DNA of 64,000 nt, from the NCBI RefSeq assembly GCF_030704535.1, contig NC_081820.1, positions 19,409,001 through 19,473,000 on the forward strand, given 5' to 3'. The DNA is from Vitis vinifera. Taxonomy: Eukaryota; Streptophyta; Magnoliopsida; Vitales; Vitaceae. The notes under the pieces were generated by a model. It was not told the origin of the DNA and searched no databases. It worked only from the letters and a program-made list of their open reading frames with translations. A program made the position numbers and the translations under genes. This document shows, in pieces, positions 48,384 to 59,640 of this stretch (position 1 is its first letter; every line of letters starts with the position of its first letter).

Positions 48384-49864
48384 ATGGCTCCTAGGCGAGA
48401 GACAGACACTTCTAGGGCTCAGGGCAAGCGCCCTGATGAGTCATCTCAGCCTGAGCAGACGGAGGCTCGTCGAAAGCTTAGGTATGACACGACCATCTTC
48501 AGTTCAGTCGAAGACTATCAACGCTACAAGCAAAAGTTCGCCCAGAGGAAAGTCGTCCTAGGGAGAAGTGTCAATTTCTCCCAGCTTCAGCACTTTGGGT
48601 TTGAGGGACTCTTTGCTCAGATGGGATAGCTATCAGTTGTGACGATTTTCGAGCCGATCTTCCCAACTTTGGTGCGAGCTTTTTATTCCTGGGTAACCTA
48701 TAGGCTTGGAGGACCAGTCTTGTCCACTGTGAGAGAAGTTGAGATCAGATTAAGTCCAGAGAGTATCTGCCGCATTCTCGACATCCCTTCAGTTGGATTT
48801 CGAGTGTATGAGGCCAAGGCATGGCCCACTATGCCGGGATTCGAGCCTAGAGAGGTTGTTCAGAGGTTGTGCGGACTCGCAGATGCCCAGGGGATGGGCA
48901 AACCATCGGCACACAACCTGATCGTGCCCAACCGAGTCCTTCACCACATGATATGCTTCATTTTATTGCCACGAGGAGGACATCGAGACGAGGTCTCCTA
49001 CCTTGAGGCATTTATTGTGGACTTGATCTTCATCGGGAAATGAATTCACGTGGGATATCTAATGATGATGCATATGATATCATGCGTTGAGAGCACGACA
49101 CAAGTACTCCCCTAGGGCCGCTTCTTTACCCGAGTATTCAAGGATTTCAGGGTCAACTTGAGTAGAGAGATGGATTTTGAGGCCCCCACTAGCTATGACA
49201 CGTACGATGAGCAGTCCTTGGGGCAAATGAAGTTCGAGAAGGCACCCGATGACTCCTGGATTAGGAGAGCTGAGCGATAGGCTTGGGGTCAGGGACAGAT
49301 GCATCCCATAACAGAGGAGGAGGCCGAGATCAGAGAGATGGAGGATGGGTTAGACTCTCAGAGGGATTTTGAGCAGAGAGGGCCCGAGCTTGACATTCCG
49401 TCTCCACCTCAGTAAAAGGGCATTCATGTTGAGGCCACTTTCTTAGAGCCTATGATGACTAAGCCGTCTTACACAGCAGGACCATCATCTCAGCCATCAT
49501 TTATTGAGTTTTCTCACACAGAGCTACCATCTCAGGTTCCTCATGCTCCTAATCATGCACCTTGGATGGATGTCTCAACTCAGATCAGCTCCCTTGGGAC
49601 TCGTATGGAGGAGCTTGCTTTAGTTCATGATACTCGCTTCTACTCTATAGAAAAGCACATGGATTAGTATCAGACTGGAGTCACTTCTCGATATGATCAC
49701 TTCCAGTAGAGATTTGAGCGCATAGAGGAGCATATGGATCAGTAACAGGCTACATTCAAGCATCTTAGTGCATTGATCGCATTGAGAGTCGTCAGGCGAG
49801 TCAGCATGAGGAGATGATGGCTTACCTCTGCTTTGTGTTTCCTCCTCCACCCCCTCAGCCTTGA
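48384..49864 (+). pseudogene. Extra ORF between pol and 3' LTR (putative plant transposon protein type)
   Basis: A reading frame of about 490 codons starts MAPRRETDTSRAQGKRP and keeps one phase (48384, 48639, 49452 all in frame) despite about eight stops. A one-base shift near 49770 leads to a Pro-rich end (FPPPPPQP). The middle (PTLVRAFYSWVTYRLGG, RLSPESICRILDIP, VLHHMICFILLP) resembles the 'putative plant transposon protein' domain found beside plant retroelements; this assignment is from memory of the family. No clear signal peptide or membrane segment is visible, so it does not look like a classical envelope although it sits in the envelope position of SIRE-type elements. The C-terminal third has repeated short His/Gln/Asp motifs (EEHMDQ/EKHMD). 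Function unknown. Confidence 0.7.
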
Positions 49865-50019
49865 GATTATCTAGCGTTCCCCCTTCGTTTCTTTTTTATG
49901 TTGCCAAAGGGGGAGAAATATATAGGATCTAGGAGACTCTCATACATGTTGATTCATGCCCAATTGGTGTCTCAGCTGATTCGTGTCCAGCTGGTGCTCC
50001 TTGATTGAGGGAGTAATCA

Positions 50020-51756
50020 ACAAAATTTATAACCTATTACACCATATACTAGGGTAGCAAAGAAAAAGCTACTATAGCATAGTGGCTCTAGGATCGTTCA
50101 CTGGGAAAGGTTTTCAAATTACAAATGATACCAATTCAAAGTGAATTGGTGTTGTTTCATTTCAAGGTTAGCTTAAGAAATAAAACACAAACTTTGGTTG
50201 AAAAATGTTTAGATTTAAACTAACGGCACAACAAGTAATGGAAATTACTTATGAAGAAAAACATTCCTTGGAGATTTAGGTTCACAGGGGAGGTTCCTCA
50301 TGCAAAAACATAGCTCCAGTCAGATGGTTCATTTCCTCGCATTAGAGAATTAACATACAGTCAATTCTCTAATCGGTGTTGTACAAATGCATCCCTTGAT
50401 TGGATTTCAGCTCTAATTCCCTCTCACTGATGCAACTTGCAATGGTTCGTGCCTCTCACTTAGCATTTACCATTCAAGGTGATCTTTAACCTTGGACTTC
50501 CCTTCTCAAGCTCGCAAAAGATAACTAATGGATGTCTCCTTGGAGTCCAAAAGCTTACCAAGTGTTGGCAATTCTAGAAAATCCTACCTTCAAATCACCT
50601 CTCAGAGGCTCGCAAAGGGTAAACTAGTGCATCTCCATGAACGGAGATCACTTGCCTTACCAAGTGTTGGCCCAGGTGACTCCAAGGTGTTTTAAGTTAA
50701 CTAAAAACATAGAAATCACTAAAGGATCACACTTTCTCTTCATTCATGGCTGAAACCACAAATCTACTAATTCATGCACTTGGAACCTTTCCCGGCAACC
50801 TTAGCTCCAAGGAACTAAAGGTTTAGTTACTCATTCTCTAGGGAAACTTCCTCAGAGAGTGCATAACTAGTAAATGAAAAATACAATCAAAGTGAGAAGG
50901 TAAGGCAGAGCAAAGGCTCTGTATTTTACTTCCTTTCAAACTTTTACAAAAGGTTCATCGTCCTTGAGAACAGGCTCCCGAGAGCTAATTATATGAAAAT
51001 TACAATAATAATTATTACATTGATATTTACCCTTTTTCCTAGCTTAATAGCTAAGGAATCCTATAATTGGTGGCTTACAAGGAGAGTTTTAGGATTTAGA
51101 CAACAAAAATCTGAAGAAAAATATCCAAAAGTGTCGGTCGCAAATATCAGGAAGCACTAAGGACCATTTCGCAGGTGAAAACGAGGTTTGCGAGATTTCG
51201 CAGAAGCACAAAAAGGGCTGCGAAATCACTTCGCAGCAAAAGGCTGATTTTGCAGCGCTGCGAAGTTGGCTTTCAACTTGCGGTATTCGGCTTCCAACAG
51301 CTGTAACTCCTTCATTTTAGCTCTGAATTGCGTACCGTTTGAAGCATTGGATTGCTGACTTCCTAAGCTTTGAAACAACATATAGCATGCATAAATTGGA
51401 CTTCAGGAAATACTCCAAAAGTGGCTGACATGACTGTTATAAAAAATTGTTTCATGGCAGATTTTTCTTTGCTTCCCCTCCTTGCATTCCGGATTTGCTT
51501 ATGGCAAAGGACTTCAAAGCTTTGATTCTTCATGTTTATGAGCTTTCCATTGCTTTGCCATGGATTCCAAATAACTCTCCTCAATCTCATATTGCTTTGG
51601 TGTTCTAAAAGCTATCAAAACACCAAAACTTAACACAAATTGATTAGAAGTACTTGCAAAGGTCCTTAATATGTTAATTGGGTTAAAAGACAATAACTAC
51701 TACTCAAAAGTGTTTAAAAGAGTTAATTAAAAGCTATGAAATAGCACTTTTTGAGT
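50020..51756. mobile_element. 1.7-kb insertion of unresolved type inside the Copia element
   Basis: AGTAATCA is present on both sides (50012-50019 and 51757-51764). The sequence between has a different character from the Copia spacer: GGCTCTAGGATCGTTCACTG, GGTTCACAGGGGAGGTTCC, and a cluster of TTCGCAG/TGCGAA motifs at about 51140-51270. I found no terminal inverted repeat and no TG...CA ends, and no conserved protein. It could be a non-autonomous retroelement or a hAT/Mutator relic. Confidence 0.55.
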
Positions 51757-51974
51757 AGTAATCACATGTCATTGTCATCATTGCCATATCTATCCTGTTT
51801 GTACATGTGAGGTTTCCATATATATATGATAGGATATTTTCATGATTCATTGCTTCCTATTCAAATTTTTGTCTTTTACATTGTTTCTTATTAAAAATTG
51901 TTTGATTGATCCATGATTGGTTTGAGGGGGATATTTTTTTTCTCTCTTAAATAACCAAGGTTTGTCATCATAAA

Positions 51975-51991
51975 AAAAAAAAAAAGGAGAT
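51975..51991 (+). other. Polypurine tract of the Copia element
   Basis: An A-run followed by GGAGAT abuts the 3' LTR start TGTTAGCCC at 51992. This is where plus-strand DNA synthesis would start. Confidence 0.8.
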
Positions 51992-53205
51992 TGTTAGCCC
52001 AAGGGTTCTCCTAATCGGGTTTTGATGATAACAACCTATGGTTAAGTGATTAATTTGTTTAATGGTTAAGAATTTCAGGCATAAACTTGAAAATTCATCA
52101 AATGACCAAATGGATACAAGATCAAGACGCTTGGAAGACTTGTGATCATAGGTAACTAATGTAAGATGAATGGATGAGTGCACTTAGGATTTTCATAGTT
52201 TCATGCATCTTAGAAAACTCGGTTTATTATTTAAAACTTCGATTTCATTAAAACCCGAGTTTTTAACTATTGTACCTTAGGCAAAATGTTTTATAACTGG
52301 CTTAATAATTCACCTAAAGACCTTGCCTAAGTGTTAGAAAATAAATAAATTAAAAAAATAGGTTTTCGGGGCCAAAAATGCTCAATCGATCGAGGCTATG
52401 GCCAATCGGCTCAACCGGTTAAGGAATCGGTCAACTGGTTGACCTCGTCCGATTGAGGATCGGTCGAGGATGCACAAAAAGTTTCTCTCTCTCCCAGTAG
52501 CCTTCTCTTCCCAGTCGAGGTGATTCTCTTACCGGTCGAGGTCCAATTGAGGCAACGGTAACCTGTCATGCATTAAATGCTCCAATGACTAATAAACTGG
52601 TTGACCCCTAGCTCGATCAGACGAGGTTACTTTTTGTTATTTTTGACTCCCGAGCTTAGAAACCTATAAATTGAGAGCTCCACTTCATTTATTGACAAGA
52701 GAACACTTGCATTCAATAGCCTACCTACATGTTCTTGATAAAAAAACTCTCATTTCTTTCATAGTGCATTAAACCACCACTTGCATATCCTTTAGTGCAC
52801 TCTTGTGTGTCATCCTAACTTTGTCTTGTATTTGAGCTATCCTTAAGCTAGGTTAAGGGATCATTTCTTGTAAAAATCTGAGTGTCAAAGCCTTCAAGAG
52901 GTTTGAATCTTGAAGAGATTGTGTAAGAATCCATTGGAGCCGAAATCCAAGTGTAAGAAGATTGGAAGCTTGGTTGAAGCTTCAAGTTAGTGGAATCCTC
53001 ACTCGGTTAGGAGGTTGAGGAGAGTGGACGTAGGCAAGGAAGTGTCGAACCACTATAAACCCGAGTTTGAATTCTCTAAACGCTATCTCTTTATTTTGCT
53101 TATATTGTGTTTGAATTTGTTGTGATTGAAAAGATTTTAAAAACTCAATTCATCACTCCCCCTTTTGGGTGTTTTTCTTAACTTAGCATAACCTTTGTTT
53201 TCTCA
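51992..53205 (+). repeat. 3' LTR of the Copia element
   Basis: 1214 bp, aligned end to end with 41727-42975. Most differences are transitions, concentrated in the CG-rich motif cluster (about 52384-52560), where many CCGGTCGA sites of the 5' LTR read TCGGTC/CCGATT here. Confidence 0.95.
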
Positions 53206-53210
53206 TCAGT

Positions 53211-53744
53211 GTTTGGTGGATCTTGGGTGGAAGAGTAGTGGAGGGCACCAATTGTTGTTGATGGATTAAAAATCAATCCTAGCAAGTTGTAGTTCAGGCA
53301 TCCCTTTGAGTGGAATCTTTTTGCATTTGGGTGTGCCTAATAGAGGGAAAAAAAACCACTCTTAGTGTATAACAATTATTTAAATTAAAAAGTAACTAGT
53401 TTAAAAGTTGTTTTTACCCGAATGTAATTTTGCCAGGTTTCCTCTAGAGCATGCACCGTGTTAGTTTCAACATCCTAACCAAATCCAGTATGCTTTAAAA
53501 GATTAGAGAATTCATGGTGCATTGCACGTAATCTATTAAACTTTTGTTTAAGCTGCTTCAAATTGAAATTTCTTTTCCCTTGATTATTAACCTCAAGTAA
53601 GATCTTTCTCCATGTGTTGGTACTAAATGTACCACTATCCATGTCACTTTTATTAACTTCATTTACCATGATGTCAATAAAGATTTTCTCTATATTACCT
53701 CTCCATATTCCTGCATCCTCAACATCTATTATCTCAATTGTCAT
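53211..53744 (-). pseudogene. Harbinger Myb/SANT-like ORF, N-terminal part (split by Copia)
   Basis: Residues 13-89 from the ATG at 53744 match the plant Myb/SANT-like DNA-binding domain of Harbinger ORF1: WRGNIEKIFIDIMVNEV, TFSTNTWRKILLEVN, NLKQLKQKFNRLRAMHHEFSNLLKHTGFG. A TAG follows GFG where the family has Trp. The frame reopens (DVETNTVHALEETWQNYIR), then an intron donor at about 53417 (GTAAAAAC) and an acceptor (TATTAG) lead to AHPNAKRFHSKG at about 53337 and on to PPNT at the Copia insertion. The protein normally helps the transposase bind the element ends. Confidence 0.8.
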
Positions 53745-54108
53745 CTATACAATCCCATCACAAATAAGAACCCTATGAAGAAACAACTTTTAGAATCATT
53801 GATAGAATTTAAGGGTATGTTTGAATGAGAATTAAGATTGTTGACATATAGTGTATAAAAATATGAAAGAAAAATAAATAAAAATAAAAATAGATTTGAT
53901 ATTAATTAGATCATAGATACCTTTTTTTTTTTTTTTAGTTTTTATAAAATTTGAAACAAAAATTGAGGAAAAAAAATAAAAAAAAAGTAAATAAAAATGA
54001 TAATAGTTTGATTAATTTTAAAATAAAAATATATTTTTATATATTTTTTAAAATAAATCAAACAGATAAAATAATTTTTGTGAATAGTTTTTTCTTGATT
54101 TAATATTT

Positions 54109-56945
54109 AATTTTATTAAAAATTATAGTATATTATATTAAGATGAGATAAAAAGCTTTAAAAAGAATTAATTTAATTTTTAAAACTAATTTTCACCCAA
54201 CAAGCTTGTAAATAGAATATATAGGACATGAAAATAAATGCAAATATGTCCATTTGAGATGTAGAAACAAGAATGCAAAGAAACCATCAAAATAAGTTTT
54301 AGTTTTCATATAAAAAAATTTATTCTAAATTTTATTTTTAGTAATTAATCTAAATATAATTTTTATTAATTTGGATGATTGAAGTCAAAGCAGTCAAGTT
54401 GTTATTTTAAAAAATTTGCTTTGACCATTAATTGTTTACATTGACACTTTGTTCATTACTGTTTAAGTTATGAATTAGGTGAAGTTTGAAGATGGTGTCA
54501 CTTTCCAAGGGATTCCAACACATGGCTGAAGATGGTGTTCTTATTTGTGAAGTTTGAAGTTTGAAGATGCTTTGACCAATATATGTATTTTCTCTTTATT
54601 TATGAAATTTTATTTTACCAACCAATTTTATCCATACAAATGACCCTCATGTCCCTTAAATTTTATATGCTTTGACCAATCTTTAATTTTATTAAAAATT
54701 ATAGTATATTCTATTAAGATGAGATAAAAAGCTTTAAAAAGAATTAATTTAATTTTTACAACTAATTCTCACCTAACAAGCTTGTAAATAGAATATATAG
54801 GACATGAAAATAAATGCAAATATGTCCATTTGAGATGTAGAAAAAAGAATGCAAAGAAACCATCAAAATAAGTTTTAGTTTTCATATAAACAAAAATTTT
54901 ATTCTAAATTTTATTTTTAATAATTAATCTAAACATAATTTTTATTTGGATGATTGAAGTCAAAGTAGCCAAGTTGTTATTTTAATAAATTTGCTTTGAC
55001 CAATAATTGTTTACATGGACACTTTGTTCATTATTGTTTGAGTTATGTATTAGGTGAAGTTTGAAGATTGTGTCACTTTCCAAAGGATTCCAACCCATGG
55101 CTGAAGATGGTGTTCTTATTTGTGAAGTTTGAAGTTTGAAGATGCTTTGACCAATAAATGTATTTTCTCTTTATTTATGAAATTTTATTTTACCAACCAA
55201 TTTTATCCATACAAATGACCCTCATGTCCCTCAAATTTTATATGCTTTGACCAATCTTTAATTTTATTAAAAATTATAGTATACTCTATTAAGATGAGAT
55301 AAAAAGCTTTAAAAAGAATTAATTTAATTTTTACAACTAATTCTCACCTAACAAGCTTGTAAATAGAATATATAGGACATGAAAATAAATGCAAATATGT
55401 CCATTTGAGATTTAGAAAAAAGAATACAAAGAAACCATCAAAATAAGTTTTAGTTTTCATAAAAATTTTTATTCCAAATTTTATTTTTAGTAATTAATCT
55501 AAATATAATATTTATTTGGATGATTGAAGACAATGCAGTCAAGTTGTTATTTTAATAAATTTGCTTTGACTAATAATTGTTTACATGGACACTTTGTTCA
55601 TTATTGTTTGAATTATGTATTAGGTGAAGTTTGAAGATTGTGTCACTTTCCAAAGGATTCCAACACATGGCTGAAGATGGTGTTCTTATTTGTGAAGTTT
55701 GAAGTTTCAAGATGCTTTGACCAATATATGTATTTTTCTCTTTATTTATGAAATTTTATTTTACCAACCAATTTTATCCATACAAATGACCCTCATGTCC
55801 CTCAAATTTTATATGCTTTGACCAATCTTTAATTTTATTAAAAATTATAGTATACTCTATTAAGATGAGATAAAAAGCTTTAAAAAGAATTAATTTAATT
55901 TTTACAACTAATTCTCACCTAACAAGCTTGTAAATAGAATATATAGGACATGAAAATAAATGCAAATATGTCCATCTGAGATGTAGAAAAAAGAATGCAA
56001 AGAAACCATCAAAATAAGTTTTAGTTTTCATAAAAACAAAATTTTTATTCCAAATTTTATTTTTAGTAATTAATCTAAATATAATATTTATTTGGATGAT
56101 TGAAGTCAAAGCAGTCAAGTTGTTATTTTAATAAATTTGCTTTGACCAATAATTGTTTACATGGACACTTTGTTCATTATTGTTTGAGTTATGTATTAGG
56201 TGAAGTTTGAAGATTGTGTCACTTTCCAAAGGATTCCAACACATGGCTGAAGATGGTGTTCTTATTTGTGAAGTTTGAAGTTTCAAGATGCTTTGACCAA
56301 TATATGTATTTTTCTCTTTATTTATGAAATTTTATTTTACCAACCAATTTTATCCATACAAATGACCCTCATGTCCCTCAAATTTTATATGCTTTGACCA
56401 ATCTTTAATTTTATTAAAAATTATAATATACTCTATTAAGATGAGATAAAAAGCTTTAAAAAGAAATAATTTAATTTTACAACTAATTCTCACCTAACAA
56501 GCTTGTAAATAGAATATATAGGACATGAAAATAAATGCAAATATATCCATTTGAGATGTAGAAAAAAGAATGCAAAGAAACCATCAAAATAAGTCTTAGT
56601 TTTCATATAAACAAAATTTTTATTCCAAATTTTATTTTTAGTAATTAATTTAAATATAATTTTTATTTGGATGATTGAAGTCAAAGCAGTCAAGTTGTTA
56701 TTTTAATAAATTTGCTTTGACCAACAATTGTTTACATGGACACTTTGTTCATTATTGTTTGAGTTATGTATTAGGTGAAGTTTGAAGATTGTGTCACTTT
56801 CCAAAGGATTCCAACACATGGCTGATGATGTTCTTATTTGTGAAGTTTGAAGATGCTTTGACCAATAAATGTATTTTCTCTTTATTTATGAAATTTTATT
56901 TTACCAACCAATTTTATCCATACAAATGACCCTCATGTCCCTTAA
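54109..56945. repeat. Tandem array, ~575-bp unit, about five copies
   Basis: The landmark AATTTTATTAAAAATTATA starts at 54109, 54685, 55260, 55831 and 56407, giving periods of 576, 575, 571 and 576. Copies are very similar. Each contains AACAAGCTTGTAAATAGAAT, GGATGATTGAAG, a GAAGTTTGAAGTTTGAAGA run, and CATACAAATGACCCTCATGT. The array ends at 56945. The near-identical 67-codon minus-strand ORFs at 55915 and 56490 are by-products of the repeat. It lies inside the Harbinger element, upstream of its Myb ORF. Confidence 0.95.
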
Positions 56946-57836
56946 AAATCTCTCTGAACGAGGGTTAGCGTGCCAATCTTGAAAAAAGTCTTACCCAAGA
57001 TTACCTTCTTACTTACATGTTACTACCCTCTTTCTCGTATCTCCTCTTCTTGAAAATTGAAAAGAAATTTCACCTGCAAAACCCTCTCATTAAAGATGAA
57101 TTTCCTAGCAACTCGTTTTCATTCTCTTCCATGTTCTTAAGCTGGTTTTTTGTTTTTCTTGAAGAAAACAACTCAAGAAATAGGAAAAATGATTTTTTTT
57201 TTCTTTCTCATTCCCCACTTTTCTCAGCATCCAAATGGGGAAATACAAATGAGAAAAATCAGAAAACTAAAAACACGTGATAGGAAAAAAAAAAAAAAAA
57301 ACCTCAGATCTCATTCGAATAATAGAATTGAGAAACAATCTCAATCCAAACAAAAATCATATTTCAAAACAAACAAAATAGCTTCTACAATACCAAAAAA
57401 AAAAAATTATCTCTTTACCCAGATCTAATATTTTCTCAACAAATGTTACCAAAATAAGCCTAGTTTACTAAATCTACCAGAAATAACTTCAATACGTGCG
57501 GAAATAAAAGGAAAACACAGATGTGTTGATGGAATTATCTTCGTTTCGTGCTACTGGAGATGCCACCAGTGTGATGGAGGAAAGGAAATGTGAAAATGGG
57601 GAGAAAAAAAAAACACGAAGAACAACGGTTCTCTTATGCCTTTTTTTTTGTTATGTAAACAATAAAAAAACCAGGAAAATAACATTTTTTTTTTTTTTTT
57701 GTTCTCTAAAAAGTGTCATTTTGAGAACACGGAGAACAAGAAAAACAACAACAACTTCCTTTGTCAAACAAGTTTTTAGTATTTTTTGTTTTTAAGAACA
57801 GAAAACAGTTCTTGAAAACAACAACCAAATAGGCTC
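56946..57836. other. Right terminal region of the Harbinger element
   Basis: Non-coding; T-rich and A-rich runs. It includes the 5' flank of the (minus-strand) Myb gene and the inverted-repeat end rich in AAGAACA/TTCTTG motifs (57690-57836) that mirror those at 38440-38640. Confidence 0.6.
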
Positions 57837-58079
57837 TAACTTCACCTATTGGTTAGGAAAACCAATGCTTCAACACTTACCAAGATCTCCATTACGAAAA
57901 TAGAAAGTCTCCTCTTAAAGCTGGATTCTCTCTATGAAATACTTCAAATGATGACCAATGACTTTGAAATCATTATCAATCCTTGGATTTTGAATGGTCA
58001 CTATGTAATAGGGAAAATTTTCTTTGACCACATATAGGCTATTCCATCTCCATCTAAGCTTTCCGAAGATATATGAAGT

Positions 58080-58565
58080 TTGAAATCATACAATAGTGCC
58101 CTCTTGTGCTGTTTAAACTCCTTCCAACAGATAAGGTTATTGCCATGATAGAATTTGCTTCTTTCCCTTAGATTTCTTAAGCATAAAATGCATAACTTTT
58201 ACGAGGGTATGCCTCAAGCTAATTAAGATCATATGTTCATTTAGCTCTAAGTTGATTTTTTTTTATAGCCTAATAAACATGATGTTCAAGCTCCACAAGC
58301 AAGTGACAAGTCCTGCCATACACAACCCAAAATAGAGACATGCCAAGGGCAGTCTTGTAGGTTGTCCAATATGATCAAAGTGCATCACTCAACCTAATAA
58401 ACCAATCTTTTCTTGCTGTATCGACCACATTGATGATGAGAATGCACTTAATTTCCCAATTTACTAGCTCAGTTTAACAATTAGTCTAAGGATGAAATGA
58501 GGTAGATACTTTATGTTCCACTCCATATTTTTGCAAAAGATTGACAAATAGTCTACTCTTATATT
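58080..58565 (-). pseudogene. Ty3/Gypsy integrase relic
   Basis: The minus-strand translation reads as a worn plant Gypsy integrase C-terminal core: HKVSTSFHP-TNC, VNWEIKCIL, ARKDWFIRLSDAL, YKTALGMSLFWVVYGRTCHLLVELEHHVY, then LNEHMILISLRHTLVKVMHFML. Stops and changes are scattered, so it is a fossil. The class is the Gypsy group with the GMSPYRLVYGKACHLPVELEH motif. The rest of the element is not recognisable here. Confidence 0.82.
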
Positions 58566-59640
58566 TTAAAAAGAAAAAGAAAAAAAGAAAGAAAGCAAGA
58601 AAGAAAAGGGGAAAAAAAAACTAACCTTTTCACGATCAATTGGTAAAAGTCGGTAGCTTATTATTATTTGGATATTATAGCATTACCCGTTTAGAAAATA
58701 AATGCATCCTGATTCTTAAATGGACAAAATCCATGGCAACTACTTTGTCACTTCGCCATCAAGTAAAAAGCCAACCACTCAACCAACTGTTACCAAAGAA
58801 GAGTAAAAGACTACCCTTTACTCCATTCAATAACCTGTGCTCTTGATACCGCCGTGGACACTTGGTCCCCCGAGCAGCACCACAAACTTTGACCAACTGA
58901 TTCTTTACTTAATAACTAAGGTATCTCTGCATCAACGACGGAGAAGAGAAGCAACCCCAATACATTCACACTACGACAATAATTTCAGGGCCATGTAATT
59001 ATTAATGCACCACCCAAAACGATGCTGTACAAAAATAATTAAAATTTTAGACCAAAAACATGGACATTTTCAATCCATCTTGATACAAAAATTCTTGACT
59101 ATCTTGTTAATGTGTTATTTTACGGAGAAGCAGATAGAGAAAAACTTGAAGTTGGTTAAAGTATTATTACCAGTCCATTCTTCAGGACTTATATTAAGAC
59201 AGCAGTAATAGTTAGCAGATGAATAAACACATCCAAGATGTTTCTTTCATAAATGTTAATGATAAGACATTATTTATAAGTTAAAGTTGGAAATATAAAA
59301 TAAATTAAAAACCTTCTAGATGGTAGGAGTAGTGTATATCCCCTGACAGCACAGGAATCATATGTATGTGGATATGAGACCCTAAACAAGTGATGCCCAT
59401 GCTGCTTCTACAACGTAACTTTTCTCAGCAGTTACTACTTGACATTGAGTTGCCCACCTGCCAACTGCAAACCACACTGCAGTTTTCCAGACACCATGCA
59501 GAGACTCATTTACACCCTCCATTAATTTCTCTCTGAACATCAAGGTGTCATACAGAGTATTTAGTCCCCCATTATGCATAGATACCTCAGAAACCTTCTC
59601 CCACACCACCTTCACCTCTCTGTTCCCCTTTTTCTCTGTC
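58566..59640. other. Upstream region of the KCS-like gene
   Basis: No gene recognised. An A/G-rich run lies at 58566-58620. The KCS promoter and leader should be within about 59250-59640; a TTATTTATAAG stretch (about 59268) is a possible distant TATA but is not convincing. An 86-codon minus-strand ORF at 59382-59642 has no domain I recognise. Confidence 0.45.

Larger units (their letters stand above)
41727..53205 (+). mobile_element. SIRE-like Ty1/Copia retrotransposon, 11.5 kb, nested in the Harbinger element
   Basis: Long direct LTRs (41727-42975 and 51992-53205) start TGTTAGCCCAAGGG and end TTCTCA. A 5-bp target duplication TCAGT flanks the element (41722-41726 and 53206-53210). The PBS follows the 5' LTR, and a purine tract (A-run plus GGAGAT) precedes the 3' LTR. 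Gene order is gag, protease, integrase, RT, RNase H (integrase before RT means Copia), then a further ORF before the 3' LTR. Large size, ~1.2-kb LTRs, two CCHC boxes in gag and an extra 3' ORF fit the SIRE/Maximus lineage. Confidence 0.95.
38418..57836 (-). mobile_element. PIF/Harbinger transposon (19.4 kb with nested insertions)
   Basis: The ends GGGTCTATTTGGTTATTTTTG and (reverse complement of the right end) GAGCCTATTTGGTTGTTGTTT are terminal inverted repeats whose similarity continues inward (GAAAACTATTCTT against CAAGAACTGTTTT). TAA, the Harbinger target duplication, flanks both sides (38415-38417 and 57837-57839). Inside, on the minus strand, are the two genes expected of plant PIF/Harbinger elements: a Myb/SANT-like ORF near the right end and a DDE transposase near the left end. 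Subtracting the nested Copia leaves about 7.9 kb, of which about 2.8 kb is a tandem array. Both genes have stops, so the element is not autonomous now. Confidence 0.85.

Noticed and set aside
49620..49850. Minus-strand 76-codon ORF in the extra-ORF region
   Set aside because: Antisense to the plus-strand frame, which has the recognisable domain and start.
55915..56693. Two near-identical 67-codon minus-strand ORFs
   Set aside because: They are by-products of the ~575-bp tandem unit and are interrupted or absent in the other copies.
59545..59640. Upstream ATG adding 32 residues to the KCS-like protein
   Set aside because: The extension is unlike KCS N-termini; ATG 59641 gives a normal-length protein starting just before the membrane anchor.
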